DNA from: Paraburkholderia sp. FT54
GTDB lineage: Bacteria; Pseudomonadota; Gammaproteobacteria; Burkholderiales; Burkholderiaceae
Assembly (NCBI RefSeq): GCF_031585635.1
Contig: NZ_CP134198.1
Coordinates: forward strand, 124,001-188,000
DNA length: 64,000 nucleotides
Reading direction: 5' to 3'
Made by a program: the position numbers and the translations under genes. Of the stretch, positions 33,652 to 43,309 are shown one piece after another; the stretch's first letter is position 1; each line of letters opens with the position of its first letter. The notes beneath the pieces were generated by a model, which worked only from the letters and a program-made list of their open reading frames with translations, did no database searches and was not told the DNA's origin.

Positions 33652-34509
33652 ATGTCACAAGTTCTTGTAGGTGTATTCGACTCGTTCGAGCAGGCTGAAC
33701 ATGCCATCGTGCGGCTCACGCAGGCGGGGATCCCGAGAAGCGACATGGAAATTCATGCCAACGGCCAGACGGAGGATGCGCTAGCGGTCGATAGCCCTGT
33801 CGAGCAACAGCCCGCGGTTACAACCGACGAATCTTCCAGCAAAATCGGCCGCTTTTTCAGCAACCTGTTTGGCCACGACGAACCGCCGGCGGAAGTCGGT
33901 CATTACCAGGAAGCGGTGCGCCGCGGCGGCGCTGTGCTGACCGTCACGGTACTCGACGAAACGCAAGTATCGACAGTCCGGTCTGCCCTGCATGAAGCGG
34001 GAGCGGTTGATATCGACGAACGCGTGACCCAGTGGCAAAACGCCGGTTATCAAGGCTACGATCCGAGCGCCGCGCGGTACTCGGCTGACGAGACTGCGGC
34101 CGAGCGGCAGTCGTTTGCGGTCGTGCGCGAGTCGCTTGATGTCGGCAAGCGCGAAGTGCAGACCGGTGGCGTGCGCGTCTATTCCCACGCGACCGAAACG
34201 CCCGTGAGCGAAGCCGTCAGCTTGCGTGAGGAACATGCCACGGTTGACAGGCATCCCGTGGACCGCATCGCGACAGCGGAAGACCTCAAGGCCCGCTCGG
34301 TTGAAGTGCTGGAAACGGCCGAGCACGCCGTCGTGGCGAAGACTGCTCATGTGGTGGAAGAAGTCACAGTGGGCAAGAAGGCTTCGGAGCGTACAGAGAC
34401 CATCCATGAGACGCTTAAAGGCACGGAGGTGGAGGTGGAACGCCTGGATGGCGAGGCGACTGGCGCACCTGCCATTCCGGCAAACGTCCCGCCGGCCACG
34501 CGTGCGTAA
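33652..34509 (+). CDS. stress protein with N-terminal general-stress domain and DUF2382
   Basis: Protein of 285 aa. The N-terminal part (VLVGVFDSFEQAEHAIVRLT, then VLTVTVLDETQVSTVRSALH) resembles the YflT/GSP17M-like ferredoxin-fold domain, and the C-terminal part carries a DUF2382 unit (VVRESLDVGKREVQTGGVRV and VSLREEHATVDRHPVDRI). The start is set by GGAG nine bases upstream of MSQVLVG. The central section is rich in Ala, Glu and Gln. Known relatives are induced by general stress. No enzymatic residues are apparent. Confidence 0.8.
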   Translation: MSQVLVGVFDSFEQAEHAIVRLTQAGIPRSDMEIHANGQTEDALAVDSPVEQQPAVTTDESSSKIGRFFSNLFGHDEPPAEVGHYQEAVRRGGAVLTVTVLDETQVSTVRSALHEAGAVDIDERVTQWQNAGYQGYDPSAARYSADETAAERQSFAVVRESLDVGKREVQTGGVRVYSHATETPVSEAVSLREEHATVDRHPVDRIATAEDLKARSVEVLETAEHAVVAKTAHVVEEVTVGKKASERTETIHETLKGTEVEVERLDGEATGAPAIPANVPPATRA

Positions 34510-34582
34510 AGAAAAACTCCTGTCCCGCCGGCAAGTCGCCGCCGGCGGGACCACACGCCAATTTCCCCTGAATGAGTCCACC

Positions 34583-34759
34583 ATGAAAAATCCATGGGTT
34601 AAAAAGAATCCTTTCCTCAGCATGTGGCTGAGTGGCGCAAACAGCGTGGCGGGAGCCGCGCGAGGCCACGCAGCGGCAGCGGCGAAACGCGGAGCCACTG
34701 CATTCTGGTCAGCCGCTTTGACGCCACCAAAGCCGAAGAAGAAAAAGCCACGGCGTTGA
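34583..34759 (+). CDS. small basic conserved protein
   Basis: 58-aa protein MKNPWVKKNPFLSMWLSGAN followed by an Ala-rich helix (ARGHAAAAAKRGATAFWSAA) and a Lys/Arg tail (PKPKKKKPRR). The N-terminal wording is shared with phasin-adjacent small proteins that I recall from Burkholderia and Cupriavidus. The basic Ala/Lys tail suggests binding to nucleic acid or to acidic granule surfaces, which is an inference. It lies 73 bases after the DUF2382 gene. Confidence 0.65.
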   Translation: MKNPWVKKNPFLSMWLSGANSVAGAARGHAAAAAKRGATAFWSAALTPPKPKKKKPRR

Positions 34760-34822
34760 GCGGACACCAGTGACACCGGCGGTATTTCTGCGCCCGCCGG
34801 GCGCAGAACTGTGGAGAGCATC

Positions 34823-35080
34823 ATGGCCTTACGTACCTTTACTCGCGTCACCTGCCCATGCGGGCATCACGGCTCGATCGTCGAGAGCAGATATGACGAG
34901 GGTGAAACGCATTGGTATCTCGCGACGCTACGCGAACTGTCTCACAACGGCAGTTACGACGGCCTCGATCCTCTTTTCTCGGAGACGACTCCATCGTGCC
35001 CAGCTTGCGGGCGATCGCTAGGACCGGAACACGCAACGGACAAAGAGAGCATTGCCGCGAGCGCCGTCGTCTCCCCCTGA
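34823..35080 (+). CDS. small protein with two CxxC-type motifs (hypothetical)
   Basis: 85-aa protein. TFTRVTCPCGHHGSIVESRY gives a first Cys pair and TPSCPACGRSLGPEH a second CxxC, so a zinc ribbon is likely. An earlier in-frame ATG (34811) is possible, and AGAGCATC precedes the chosen one. No function known; it belongs to the same plus-strand run of small stress-linked genes. Confidence 0.6.
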   Translation: MALRTFTRVTCPCGHHGSIVESRYDEGETHWYLATLRELSHNGSYDGLDPLFSETTPSCPACGRSLGPEHATDKESIAASAVVSP

Positions 35081-35706
35081 GATGAAGAGCCGCGCATGGA
35101 CCCCGTTGAATGTTGCGGCGGCGACCTTGTTTCCATGATGCAGCGGGATGCGCAGCGTTGCCGACAACGGCCGGCGCGCGACCGGGACGACGAACAACTT
35201 CGAACGCTACGAACGAGCGTTTCCGAAGAGTCAGATTTCGAGCGCCTCGAGGCGCCTGGCTTTTGCCGTCACGCGACCATGAATTGGAGTCAGCCCACCC
35301 CGCATTACTTGGGCCGCCGCCCCGACAAACTGGACCGGGTCGATCGCTGATGCGGCCGCTATTTTAACGGCGGAGTGGTTTTCTTCCCGATCACGGCGCT
35401 CATGATACTTATGGCGATGAAAGCGGAAAAATCATGGGCAGCTTTCTCATGCCGGTGCACCTACGTATCATCGGCCGAATGGCAACCGTCGCAATGGGCG
35501 CTGCTACGCCCGCGATGTTCTGCTTCATGCCTCGTCCCATGAGTCCGTCGCCATGAAATCGCTATTTTTCAAACTGGGTCCAACTATTGCGCAGCTTCTG
35601 GAACGGTGTCGCGCCTGTCGAGTCCACGCTTGCCGACGCCGGTATCTGACTTCGCGCGTGGGCATTTTTCCCGTGACCGGGACGGTCTCACTTGGAGGAA
35701 TAGACA
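35081..35706. other. 625 bases without a supported gene
   Basis: Several short open frames occur on both strands, but none has a ribosome-binding site, recognisable motifs or convincing codon use. The segment ends with the ribosome-binding site CTTGGAGGAATAG of the YqjD-like gene. It probably contains that operon's promoter. Confidence 0.5.
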
Positions 35707-36000
35707 ATGGAAACGACGAATATCGATGGAATGCGGGAGGCTGCCGGCGATGTACAGCGGGCTGCCGCAAATCTACTGAACGACGGCGGTGCGCAGATCG
35801 GTGCCGCGGCGAGTGAACTAGGCGGCAAAGCGCGGCAACTCTACGCCGATTTTGCGGAGGTAGTACGCGAGTCCACCGTCGAAAAGCCTGTTGCGGCGCT
35901 GGCGATTGCGGCGGGCGTGGGCTTCATTCTCGGCGCGCTGCACGCGGCGAATCGCTCGAGGTCGAATCAGGTGCGCGGCGACTGGAGAGACCGGGAATAA
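35707..36000 (+). CDS. ElaB/YqjD-family (DUF883) membrane-anchored protein
   Basis: 97-aa protein with a long amphipathic helical region (DGMREAAGDVQRAAANLLND, GAAASELGGKARQLYADFAE) followed by one C-terminal membrane anchor (PVAALAIAAGVGFILGALHA). YqjD of E. coli has the same plan and tethers ribosomes to the inner membrane in stationary phase. Gene order with YqjE- and YqjK-like genes downstream repeats the E. coli yqjDEK arrangement. GGAGG precedes the ATG. Confidence 0.88.
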   Translation: METTNIDGMREAAGDVQRAAANLLNDGGAQIGAAASELGGKARQLYADFAEVVRESTVEKPVAALAIAAGVGFILGALHAANRSRSNQVRGDWRDRE

Positions 36001-36106
36001 CGCAATACCGCAGTGACTTCGACGCGACCGGAGTCGTCCAGGCGACAAGGGGTCGCGCCGATCGTCACGATGCTTCAATAACAAGCCAGCTCCGAGGAGT
36101 CCCGCG

Positions 36107-36481
36107 ATGTCCGTACATTCGAAAGTAGCGCAATGGCAAAATGCCGGCAGATTCTGTGTTGAACGAGCCACTGACTATAGCGATCTCCTCGGCATCGGAA
36201 TTGAACAGACCAGAAAATCTGTCGTGCGCGAGTTGAGCGCACTGGTTGCCTTGACCGTCGCCGGCCTTTTTTCTCTTTCGTTTGCGTGCCTGGCGATCAT
36301 CGCGACGGCGTGGGGAACGCCTTATTTTCTTCAGGTCGTATGGGGTGTTGCCGCGTCGTGGCTGCTGGTCTCGTTTGTTTCCATGTTCATCGTTCGTTCC
36401 CAGAAACCCGCCCGGTCGCTCCGTGTCCTTCAGACGGAGATCCGCAGCGACCTCGACACCTTGAAAGAGGCGCTCAAATGA
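36107..36481 (+). CDS. YqjE-like / phage-holin-superfamily membrane protein
   Basis: 124-aa protein with two adjoining hydrophobic hairpin segments (LSALVALTVAGLFSLSFACL and VVWGVAASWLLVSFVSMFIV) and a C-terminal helical tail ending LQTEIRSDLDTLKEALK. This matches the YqjE/holin-X type family that accompanies YqjD. The stop overlaps the next start by 4 bases (ATGA). Confidence 0.82.
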   Translation: MSVHSKVAQWQNAGRFCVERATDYSDLLGIGIEQTRKSVVRELSALVALTVAGLFSLSFACLAIIATAWGTPYFLQVVWGVAASWLLVSFVSMFIVRSQKPARSLRVLQTEIRSDLDTLKEALK

Positions 36482-36786
36482 CCCGCACACCTGGTGATAG
36501 AGAGATTGAAACCGCAATTCTGACGCGCATGGCAGACTCACGCGCGACGCTGCTTGCAGCGAACAGAACCTCATCCGCAGTCCCGGCCATCAGAAAACAA
36601 TGGAGATTGCCCGCGAACAGCCTGATCGATGCGCTGGCCGACGCGCCGCACGTCGCACTACTGCTGGCATTATGTGTGGGTGCAATCGTTATCGGGCCTC
36701 GCCGGACGATTGGCATTGTGGGGCGCTCGGGCGTGACGGCCTTGCTAAAAAGCGCTCCCCGGAAGGTGCTGCTCGACGCGAAATGA
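36478..36786 (+). CDS. YqjK-like protein
   Basis: 102-aa protein with an N-terminal polar helix (DREIETAILTRMADSRATLL) and one central hydrophobic segment (APHVALLLALCVGAIVIGPR), ending in a basic tail. Position immediately after a YqjE-type gene with overlapping codons and the DALADAPHVALLLALCVGA segment fit the third member of yqjDEK-type operons. Function unknown. Confidence 0.7.
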   Translation: MTRTPGDREIETAILTRMADSRATLLAANRTSSAVPAIRKQWRLPANSLIDALADAPHVALLLALCVGAIVIGPRRTIGIVGRSGVTALLKSAPRKVLLDAK

Positions 36787-36975
36787 ATAATGGCTGTACT
36801 CCTTGACTGGGCGCGACCGAAATGTGGTCAGCCGGGTTAAGCAGACGAACGCTTTCTGAAACTTTGCCTCCCCGGCCAAAGTATCAAGCAGCTATCAAGC
36901 CGCGCACCAGTTTCAACCCACCGAACGCGACTCTCGCGGAGAAACTGCGTCCACACGCCCAATTCGCCTCAGCGA

Positions 36976-38103
36976 TTATTCAAACACTACGACCTGTCGA
37001 ATCGCCTTTCCTTCGTGGAGCAGATCGAAGCCATGATTGATTTCATCTAGCGTCAGACGGCCGGTGAGTAGTTTGTTGACCGGCAACCTGCCCTGCATGT
37101 AAAGATCGATGTAATGGGGAATGTCGCGCGCCGGCACGCACGTGCCGATATAGCTGCCTTTCAGTGTGCGCTCTTCAGCGACCAGGCTCACTGCCGGCAG
37201 CGGCCATAGCGCGGTAGACGGCGGCAGGCCCGCGGTGACGGTCGACCCACCGCGACGGGTAATGCGATAAGCGAGATCCAGAGCGCGAATGGCGCCGGCG
37301 AATTCGAAGGCAAACTCAACCCCACCTGAGCTCAACGCCCGAATCTGCTCGACGGCGTCATCGTGGCCCGCGTTCACCGTGTGCGTAGCGCCGAGGGCGC
37401 GCGCCTGCTCCAGTTTCGCATCGGACAGGTCGACCGCGATGATCTGGCGAGCGCCGGCCGCCTGCGCACCGATCAGAGCCGCCAGGCCCACACCTCCCAG
37501 ACCGACCACGGCAACAGAAGCGCCTACACGGACTTGCGCCGTATTCACCACCGCGCCGACGCCCGTGAGCACGGCGCATCCGAATAGCGCGGCTTCGTCG
37601 AGCGGCACACTGGCATCGATCCTGACAACCGAGCGCCGCGATACGGTCGCATATTCCGCAAACACCGAACATCCCAGGTGGTGGTTCAATGTCTCGCCAT
37701 CACGCGTAAGGCGACGCCCACCAGAGAGCAGCGTGCCCGCGCCGTTCGCCGCGGCGCCCGGCTCGCACAAGGCGGGGCGCCCCTCGGCGCAAGGTGCGCA
37801 GTGACCACAACTCGGCACAAAGACCACCACGACATGATCGCCAATCTGAAGATCGGTCACGCCGGCCCCCAGTTCGGTGACGACGCCGGCAGCCTCATGT
37901 CCGAGTGCCATCGGCATGGGGCGTGGCCGATCGCCATTAATGACGGACAGATCAGAGTGACACAGCCCCGCAGCGGCGATCCTGATAAGCACTTCATCAG
38001 GCCCCGGCGGCGCAAGCTCAACCTCGTCGATACGCAATGGACGGGAAACGGCATACGGATACGCTGCGCCCATTGTTTCCAGCACTGCTGCCTTGATCTT
38101 CAT
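36976..38103 (-). CDS. zinc-dependent alcohol dehydrogenase (class III-like MDR)
   Basis: 375-aa medium-chain dehydrogenase. Catalytic zinc ligands Cys48 (AGLCHSDLS) and His69-Glu70 (LGHEAAGVV), the four-cysteine structural zinc site Cys99/102/105/113 and the Rossmann motif VVGLGGVGLAA are all present. It oxidises alcohols or reduces aldehydes with NAD. Its start shares a base with the stop of the downstream-coordinate TPP enzyme gene, so the two are co-translated. A role in fermentative or reserve-carbon metabolism is plausible from the neighbours. Confidence 0.92.
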   Translation of the reverse strand: MKIKAAVLETMGAAYPYAVSRPLRIDEVELAPPGPDEVLIRIAAAGLCHSDLSVINGDRPRPMPMALGHEAAGVVTELGAGVTDLQIGDHVVVVFVPSCGHCAPCAEGRPALCEPGAAANGAGTLLSGGRRLTRDGETLNHHLGCSVFAEYATVSRRSVVRIDASVPLDEAALFGCAVLTGVGAVVNTAQVRVGASVAVVGLGGVGLAALIGAQAAGARQIIAVDLSDAKLEQARALGATHTVNAGHDDAVEQIRALSSGGVEFAFEFAGAIRALDLAYRITRRGGSTVTAGLPPSTALWPLPAVSLVAEERTLKGSYIGTCVPARDIPHYIDLYMQGRLPVNKLLTGRLTLDEINHGFDLLHEGKAIRQVVVFE

Positions 38104-39764
38104 TACGCGACCTCCATGACCCGATTGCCCAGTTCCTCGACAAAAACGCGGACGTTTTCCGAGTAATCCACCGGGACGATAACCAGTTGTACCCCGCCTT
38201 CGCTGAAGGCGCTCTCCAACGCCGGAGCCAGCGCCTCCGCCGTTTCGATGCGCCTGCCTTTTGCGCCGTACGCATCCGCATATTTGACGAAATCGGGGTT
38301 GCCGAACGTCAGCCCCCAGTCCGCGAACTTGTCGACGGCCTGCTTCCAGCGAATCATCCCGTAGGCATCGTCCTGAATGATCAGCACGACGAGATTGAGC
38401 TTCAATCTCACCGCCGTCTCGAGTTCCTGCGAGTTCATCATGAAGCCGCCGTCACCGCAAACAGCCATGACACGACGATCCGGATAAAGAATCGCGGCCA
38501 TCATCGCCGATGGCAAACCCGCCCCCATGGTTGCCAGCGCATTGTCGAGCAATAGCGTATTCGCGCTACGGGTTCTGTAACACCGCGCGAACCAGAGTTT
38601 GTACATGCCATTGTCGAGCGCAACGATGCCGTCGGCCGGCATGATCTTCCTCACGTCGTGAACGATGCGTTGCGGAGTCAACGGAAAGCGCGACTCTTCC
38701 GCCCGTCCCAGCGTGCGTCTCAGGATATCTTCGCGCAGCGGCGCCAACGCCGCCGCGTGCGGCAGGTTTCCCTCCAGCAGATCGGCCAGGCGCGCAAGGC
38801 TCAAACCGAGATCTCCGACCACTTCCGCGTGCGGGAAGAACACCTGCTCGACATTGGCCGGCGTATATCCGACGTGAATCACCATGGGCCCGCCGGGCCC
38901 CATGATGAAAGGCGGCTTCTCGACCGTGTCGTGGCCGATGGCGAGGATCAGGTCGGCGCGGTCGATCGCCTCGTGCAGGTAGTCGCGTTCGCTCAACGCC
39001 GCCGTGCCCATCCAGAGTTCGGACGCCTCTTCGCGACCGATCGCGGACACGGTTCCCTTGCCCATTTGCGTGTTGAAGTACGGCATGCCCGTGCGCCGGA
39101 TGAAGTCGGTCAACTGCCCGGCAAGACGGGGGCGGTTGCTGGCCGCGCCGAACATGACCAATGGACGCCTCGCGCCCTGCAGCAAGGCAGCAGCCTGCTC
39201 GATTGCTGCCTGCCCGGCGACCGGCAGGTCGACCGCATGCAATGGAATCAACGGGACGTCGCCGCCTACCTCCGAGCCGGCCACGTCTTCCGGCAACTCG
39301 AGATGCACCGGCCCCGGCCGCTCTTGCGCAGCCAGCCGGAATGCCTCGCGCACCACGGTCGGAATGCTGGCGCCGTTGACAATCTGCCGGGACGCCTTGG
39401 TGAGGGGTTTCATCGTCGCGACTATATCGACAATCTGAAAGCGGGCCTGGCGCGCTGTCATGATGGCTTTCTGTCCGGTGATCAGTACCATCGGCATCGC
39501 ACCCAGATGAGCGTAAGCCGCGCCTGTCACGAGATTCAGCGCGCCAGGGCCGAGCGTGGCCATACAAACACCGGGCTTTCCGGTCAGGCGGCCATGAGTA
39601 GCCGCCATGAAGGCCGCTGACTGTTCATGGCGAGTCACGACGAGCTCGATGCCCGAGTGCCGCAACGAATCCAGGACGTCGAGATTTTCCTCGCCGGGCA
39701 CGGCAAAGATGCGTTCGACACCTTCATTCTCCAGGGCCTTGACGAACAGGTCTGATGCTTTCAC
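38103..39764 (-). CDS. acetolactate synthase-like thiamine-diphosphate enzyme
   Basis: 553-aa enzyme of the AHAS/IlvB family without a regulatory subunit nearby. The catalytic Glu47 lies in VVTRHEQSAAFMA, and the ThDP motif GDGGFMMNSQE starts at about residue 437. The motif's usual closing Asn-Asn is Asp-Asp here (LIIQDDAYGM), a variant of this subfamily as far as I recall. It could form acetolactate, act on sulfopyruvate/phosphonopyruvate-like acids or decarboxylate a 2-oxo acid; the operon with alcohol dehydrogenase and CoA-transferase favours pyruvate-type chemistry. Confidence 0.87.
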   Translation of the reverse strand: MKASDLFVKALENEGVERIFAVPGEENLDVLDSLRHSGIELVVTRHEQSAAFMAATHGRLTGKPGVCMATLGPGALNLVTGAAYAHLGAMPMVLITGQKAIMTARQARFQIVDIVATMKPLTKASRQIVNGASIPTVVREAFRLAAQERPGPVHLELPEDVAGSEVGGDVPLIPLHAVDLPVAGQAAIEQAAALLQGARRPLVMFGAASNRPRLAGQLTDFIRRTGMPYFNTQMGKGTVSAIGREEASELWMGTAALSERDYLHEAIDRADLILAIGHDTVEKPPFIMGPGGPMVIHVGYTPANVEQVFFPHAEVVGDLGLSLARLADLLEGNLPHAAALAPLREDILRRTLGRAEESRFPLTPQRIVHDVRKIMPADGIVALDNGMYKLWFARCYRTRSANTLLLDNALATMGAGLPSAMMAAILYPDRRVMAVCGDGGFMMNSQELETAVRLKLNLVVLIIQDDAYGMIRWKQAVDKFADWGLTFGNPDFVKYADAYGAKGRRIETAEALAPALESAFSEGGVQLVIVPVDYSENVRVFVEELGNRVMEVA

Positions 39765-39803
39765 AAATGGACTCCTTGTTTCTTCAATACGCGACCAGAC
39801 ATT

Positions 39804-41789
39804 TCAGAACGGCTGGTGGCGTCGGCGTGGGAACTGGAGCACGCCGTCGCCGACAGCTTCGTTATGCTCCGTCGCGAACGCCATGGCGTCGGCATGCGTT
39901 TCACAGACATGGGATGCACAAGTCGCGTCGCGGAAAGCCGCGCGCAGCTTTGCTCGCATGAACGCGCAGCTGGTAAAGCGGCTCACCGACTTGTAGTACC
40001 GCGATTGCAGCCGTGCGGCCATTTCAAAGTACTGATCGGCGACTACGTGGTCCAGTCTGAATCCGTCATAGTTGACGATTAGCGAGACTTTCCGGCCGAT
40101 GGGTTGGCAGAATGCCTCTAACACGCGGCGCACACTTTCAATGTCGCTATGGGAGCGAACCGCCATCCCTTCGAAATTTGCAAACAGGGTGTTTTGCTCT
40201 CCTTTGTAGCTGAGCCTGCGAGCGAATTGCGAATCAAGCAACACGGTTGCCAGATTCATCAGTTGCGGCAGGAAGATCCGTGAATTCATGGGTCGTGGAC
40301 TCGACACGATCGGGGCAAAGTCCATGTGCGGAAGAATGTCCCGATCGACGTCAATGCCCGGCGCGACTTCCGTCAACTCGAGCCCTTCTGACGTTAGCCG
40401 GAACACACAACGTTCCGTCACATAGAGCACGGGCTGGCCGCGTTCAGCAGCCAGTCGTCCGTTGAAGGTGATCTGCTCGACCGACTCGACCAGTTTCTTT
40501 TGTGAGCCTTCCGTGACGATCCGAAGACGCCCCGCATCCACCGCAACTTCAAGGCCTCCCGCCGTGAACGCTCCGGCAAATACCACTCGCGAAGCGTTCT
40601 GACTGATATTAATGAAGCCGCCGGCACCAGCCAGGCGTGGACCAAAACGGCTGACGTTGACGTTTCCGCTTCGGTCGATTTGTGCCATACCGAGGCACGC
40701 GAGATCCAGGCCGCCGCCATCGTAGAAATCGAACTGCTGGTTCTGGTGAAGCAGCGCATCCATGTTGACGGCTGCGCCGAAGTCGAGGCCGCCCTGCGGC
40801 ACGCCGCCGATGATCCCAGGTTCGGCGGTCAAGGTCAGATGGTTCAGCAGACGCTCCTCCGCGGCGACTGCGCCAACGACCTCCGGAACGCCGATACCCA
40901 GGTTGATCACGCCCTCAAGCGGAAGTTCGAACGCGCAGCGACGCGCCATCACCTTCCGCTCGTCGAGCAGCGGACATGCGTTCGCGCCGGCTGACATCCT
41001 GATCTCGCTGGAAAATGCCGGGTTATAGGCCGTCCCGTAAGTCTGCGGCTGCGCGTCGGGCGACGCGACTACAACCCGGTCGACGAAAATGCCCGGAACC
41101 ACGACGGCGCGCGGGTCGAGTGTTCCGCTCGCCGCGATCCTCTCCACCTGCGCGATGACGAGGCCATTTGAATTGTGAACGGCCATCGCGATTGCCTGCG
41201 CATCGAGCACCAGCGCTTCGCGTTCCATCGTGATATTGCCTTGTGGATCGGCCGTTGTGCCGCGAATCAGCGCGACGTTCAGCGGAAAGACCTTGTATAA
41301 AAGCCAGGTTTTGCCATCGAGATCGATCGTGCTGACCAGATCCTCGGTTGTCCTCGCATTGATCTTCCCGCCCGCCTGACGCGGATCGACGAAGGTGCCC
41401 AATCCAACTTGAGTGAGCGTGCCTGCCCTGTGGGCCGCGATGTCACGGTACAGATGCGACATCGTTCCAAGCGGCAGGTTGTAGGCCTCGATCAGATTCT
41501 CGGTCGCCATTCGGGCAAGCTTTGGCACTAACGACCAATGGCCGCCAATGGCGCGTTTGACCAATCCCTCCAGAGCGACCCGGTTGAGCCCGCGGTCTTT
41601 GCCGTCGCCCGGCGCCGCCGCGAACACCAGCGTCAGATCGCGTGGGAAACCGGATTCAGTGAAACGCCGGGCCAACGCTGTGATCAATTCGTCCGGCGTA
41701 CCGATGCCGACAAAGCCAGAACAGCAGACAGCGTCGCCGTCGCGGATCAATCCGATGGCGTCGTCAGCGGTGACAATCTTGTCTTGCAT
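39804..41789 (-). CDS. acyl-CoA:acetate/3-ketoacid CoA-transferase (large fused form)
   Basis: 661-aa protein carrying both CoA-transferase halves in one chain: an N-terminal GFVGIGTPDELITALARRF block and a C-terminal half with the active-site Glu in TLTAEPGIIGGVPQGG and the GGFINISQNASRVVFAG segment, as in propionate/acetate CoA-transferases. About 130 extra C-terminal residues (FANFEGMAVRSHSDIESVRR, VNYDGFRLDHVVADQYFEMA) form an additional domain known in some proteobacterial members. It transfers CoA between short acyl groups. It precedes the TPP enzyme gene by 39 bases. Confidence 0.9.
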   Translation of the reverse strand: MQDKIVTADDAIGLIRDGDAVCCSGFVGIGTPDELITALARRFTESGFPRDLTLVFAAAPGDGKDRGLNRVALEGLVKRAIGGHWSLVPKLARMATENLIEAYNLPLGTMSHLYRDIAAHRAGTLTQVGLGTFVDPRQAGGKINARTTEDLVSTIDLDGKTWLLYKVFPLNVALIRGTTADPQGNITMEREALVLDAQAIAMAVHNSNGLVIAQVERIAASGTLDPRAVVVPGIFVDRVVVASPDAQPQTYGTAYNPAFSSEIRMSAGANACPLLDERKVMARRCAFELPLEGVINLGIGVPEVVGAVAAEERLLNHLTLTAEPGIIGGVPQGGLDFGAAVNMDALLHQNQQFDFYDGGGLDLACLGMAQIDRSGNVNVSRFGPRLAGAGGFINISQNASRVVFAGAFTAGGLEVAVDAGRLRIVTEGSQKKLVESVEQITFNGRLAAERGQPVLYVTERCVFRLTSEGLELTEVAPGIDVDRDILPHMDFAPIVSSPRPMNSRIFLPQLMNLATVLLDSQFARRLSYKGEQNTLFANFEGMAVRSHSDIESVRRVLEAFCQPIGRKVSLIVNYDGFRLDHVVADQYFEMAARLQSRYYKSVSRFTSCAFMRAKLRAAFRDATCASHVCETHADAMAFATEHNEAVGDGVLQFPRRRHQPF

Positions 41790-41891
41790 AGTGCTCGCCT
41801 AAGAGGTGAGTTCGCGGCGCGCGCCGCCCCGGCATCACCGATGAAACGGACGCGCGATCGGCGCGGGCGACGCTTGCGACTTCGATGCCCG

Positions 41892-42797
41892 TCATCCTGC
41901 GCGTCCGGCTGGTCGACAGTCTTTCAACGTCACATGCACCAGGAACGGCAAATGGCTCTTCGCGAGCGGATGAAGGCGGCAAAGGTCTGCCGCCAGCCTG
42001 GGCCACCCACGTGGCGCGCAATACCCGAACGTGCGCAACGCTGCTATCTCCGACGACCAGCCGTGCAGACGCGTCTCCACCTCGTCGCCGTTGATGCCCC
42101 ATGGCATCGGCGGCAAACGGTAACGCGGCGTTGTCATGACACCCCATTGGGTGAGCCCGGAAAACCAGCGCGGGATCGCGTCGAATGCAATCTCGGCGCC
42201 CGGAAAGCGCTCGGCGATCCGGACAAAAAGACGTCTTACCGCATCTGGCTGGAGATACATGAACAGCCCTTGCGCAACGACAAAAACATCGGCGCCGGCT
42301 TTGATCCCGTTCGCCCAGTCCGGCTCGAAAACACTTGCAGCGATACAGCGAAAGCGCCGCGACGAAGGTAAGAATCGCTCACGTAATTCAATCGCCGGTG
42401 GCAAGTCGACCGTGAGCCAGGTCATGTGGCCGTTATCTACACGATGAGCCTGTGTTTCAAGCCCTTCCCCCAGCGATATGACCATGCCTTTCGGATGCCG
42501 GTCGAGCCAGTCTTTCAGAAGACGATCGATTTCCGCCGCTCGCGCAGAGAAGGAGCCGACGGGCTGGCCGAAGTGACCCGCGAAATCATAGTCAATGGCG
42601 TCGCAGATGCGCACGCTATGCGGATCGACGAGAATGGCGTCGGCGCGGCGCGATTCGCAGGCCCGGTCGTAGAGCGTCCACAGCATCGTTTCCGATACAC
42701 CCTCCAGTCGCGAAGGGATCCGGGCTATTTCCTGATCACGCCGCTTACGTGACGCAGGAGGCGCTTTCGCACGCTGCCGCCCTATGGCGGCGGTCAT
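41892..42797 (-). CDS. SAM-dependent methyltransferase, LCMT/Ppm1 type
   Basis: 301-aa protein with VISLGEGLETQAHRVDNGHM (glycine loop) and WLTVDLPPAIELRERFLP, the start of the leucine carboxyl methyltransferase-like fold, plus DVFVVAQGLFMYLQPDAVRR. The true start may be downstream (for example at MLWTLYDRACE), because the first 37 residues are basic and atypical. The substrate is unknown; homologues are often in polyketide or plant-associated clusters. It overlaps the phasin-like gene by 4 bases. Confidence 0.8.
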   Translation of the reverse strand: MTAAIGRQRAKAPPASRKRRDQEIARIPSRLEGVSETMLWTLYDRACESRRADAILVDPHSVRICDAIDYDFAGHFGQPVGSFSARAAEIDRLLKDWLDRHPKGMVISLGEGLETQAHRVDNGHMTWLTVDLPPAIELRERFLPSSRRFRCIAASVFEPDWANGIKAGADVFVVAQGLFMYLQPDAVRRLFVRIAERFPGAEIAFDAIPRWFSGLTQWGVMTTPRYRLPPMPWGINGDEVETRLHGWSSEIAALRTFGYCAPRGWPRLAADLCRLHPLAKSHLPFLVHVTLKDCRPAGRAG

Positions 42798-43309
42798 CCC
42801 GCGCCCAGGCGTCTTGCATTCGCGGTGGCACGGCCATGAATCGGTGCGAGCATTTCCCGGACCAGAGAGGTCATTGAACTTGCCAGATACAAAGGGTTCG
42901 ACGGAGACTGAACGACGGTCGTCAAGAGGCTCGGCTGATGTTCAGACCCTGGCGTGGCCGGACCCCTCGAGGCAAATCCGGTCGGTGCCGCTGACATCGC
43001 GCCGATGAGATTGCAGGTATCGCGAGTGAACTCGACGGCCAGTTTGATAAGCCCCGAGTTCATCGCCCCTATCGATTCGGTTGTGGCCTCGCATTTTTCA
43101 ATGCCCATGATGCTGAACTCAGCCCGGTCACGCGGACTGGGCACCGGACCCGCCAATGCCATCCGCACAGTGCGCAGGCGCACCACTTGCGCCGTTGCAT
43201 TGAGCAGTTCACAAACCTCGGCAAAGAGACACAACCAGTTGCAGGAGACGTCGAGAGCGGGTCTATGGCGTGACGAAACAGGTGTCATGCTGTCCATATA
43301 AAGATCCAT
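42794..43309 (-). CDS. phasin-like polyhydroxyalkanoate granule-associated protein
   Basis: 171-aa protein with the amphipathic helical pattern LFAEVCELLNATAQVVRLRT and RAEFSIMGIEKCEATTESIG of short Burkholderiales phasins, which coat PHB granules. No signal peptide or membrane segment. The start is the ATG of MDLYMDSM; a second Met four residues later is possible. Co-location with CoA-transferase and dehydrogenase genes supports a link to storage-polymer or acyl-CoA metabolism. Confidence 0.72.
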   Translation of the reverse strand: MDLYMDSMTPVSSRHRPALDVSCNWLCLFAEVCELLNATAQVVRLRTVRMALAGPVPSPRDRAEFSIMGIEKCEATTESIGAMNSGLIKLAVEFTRDTCNLIGAMSAAPTGFASRGPATPGSEHQPSLLTTVVQSPSNPLYLASSMTSLVREMLAPIHGRATANARRLGAG

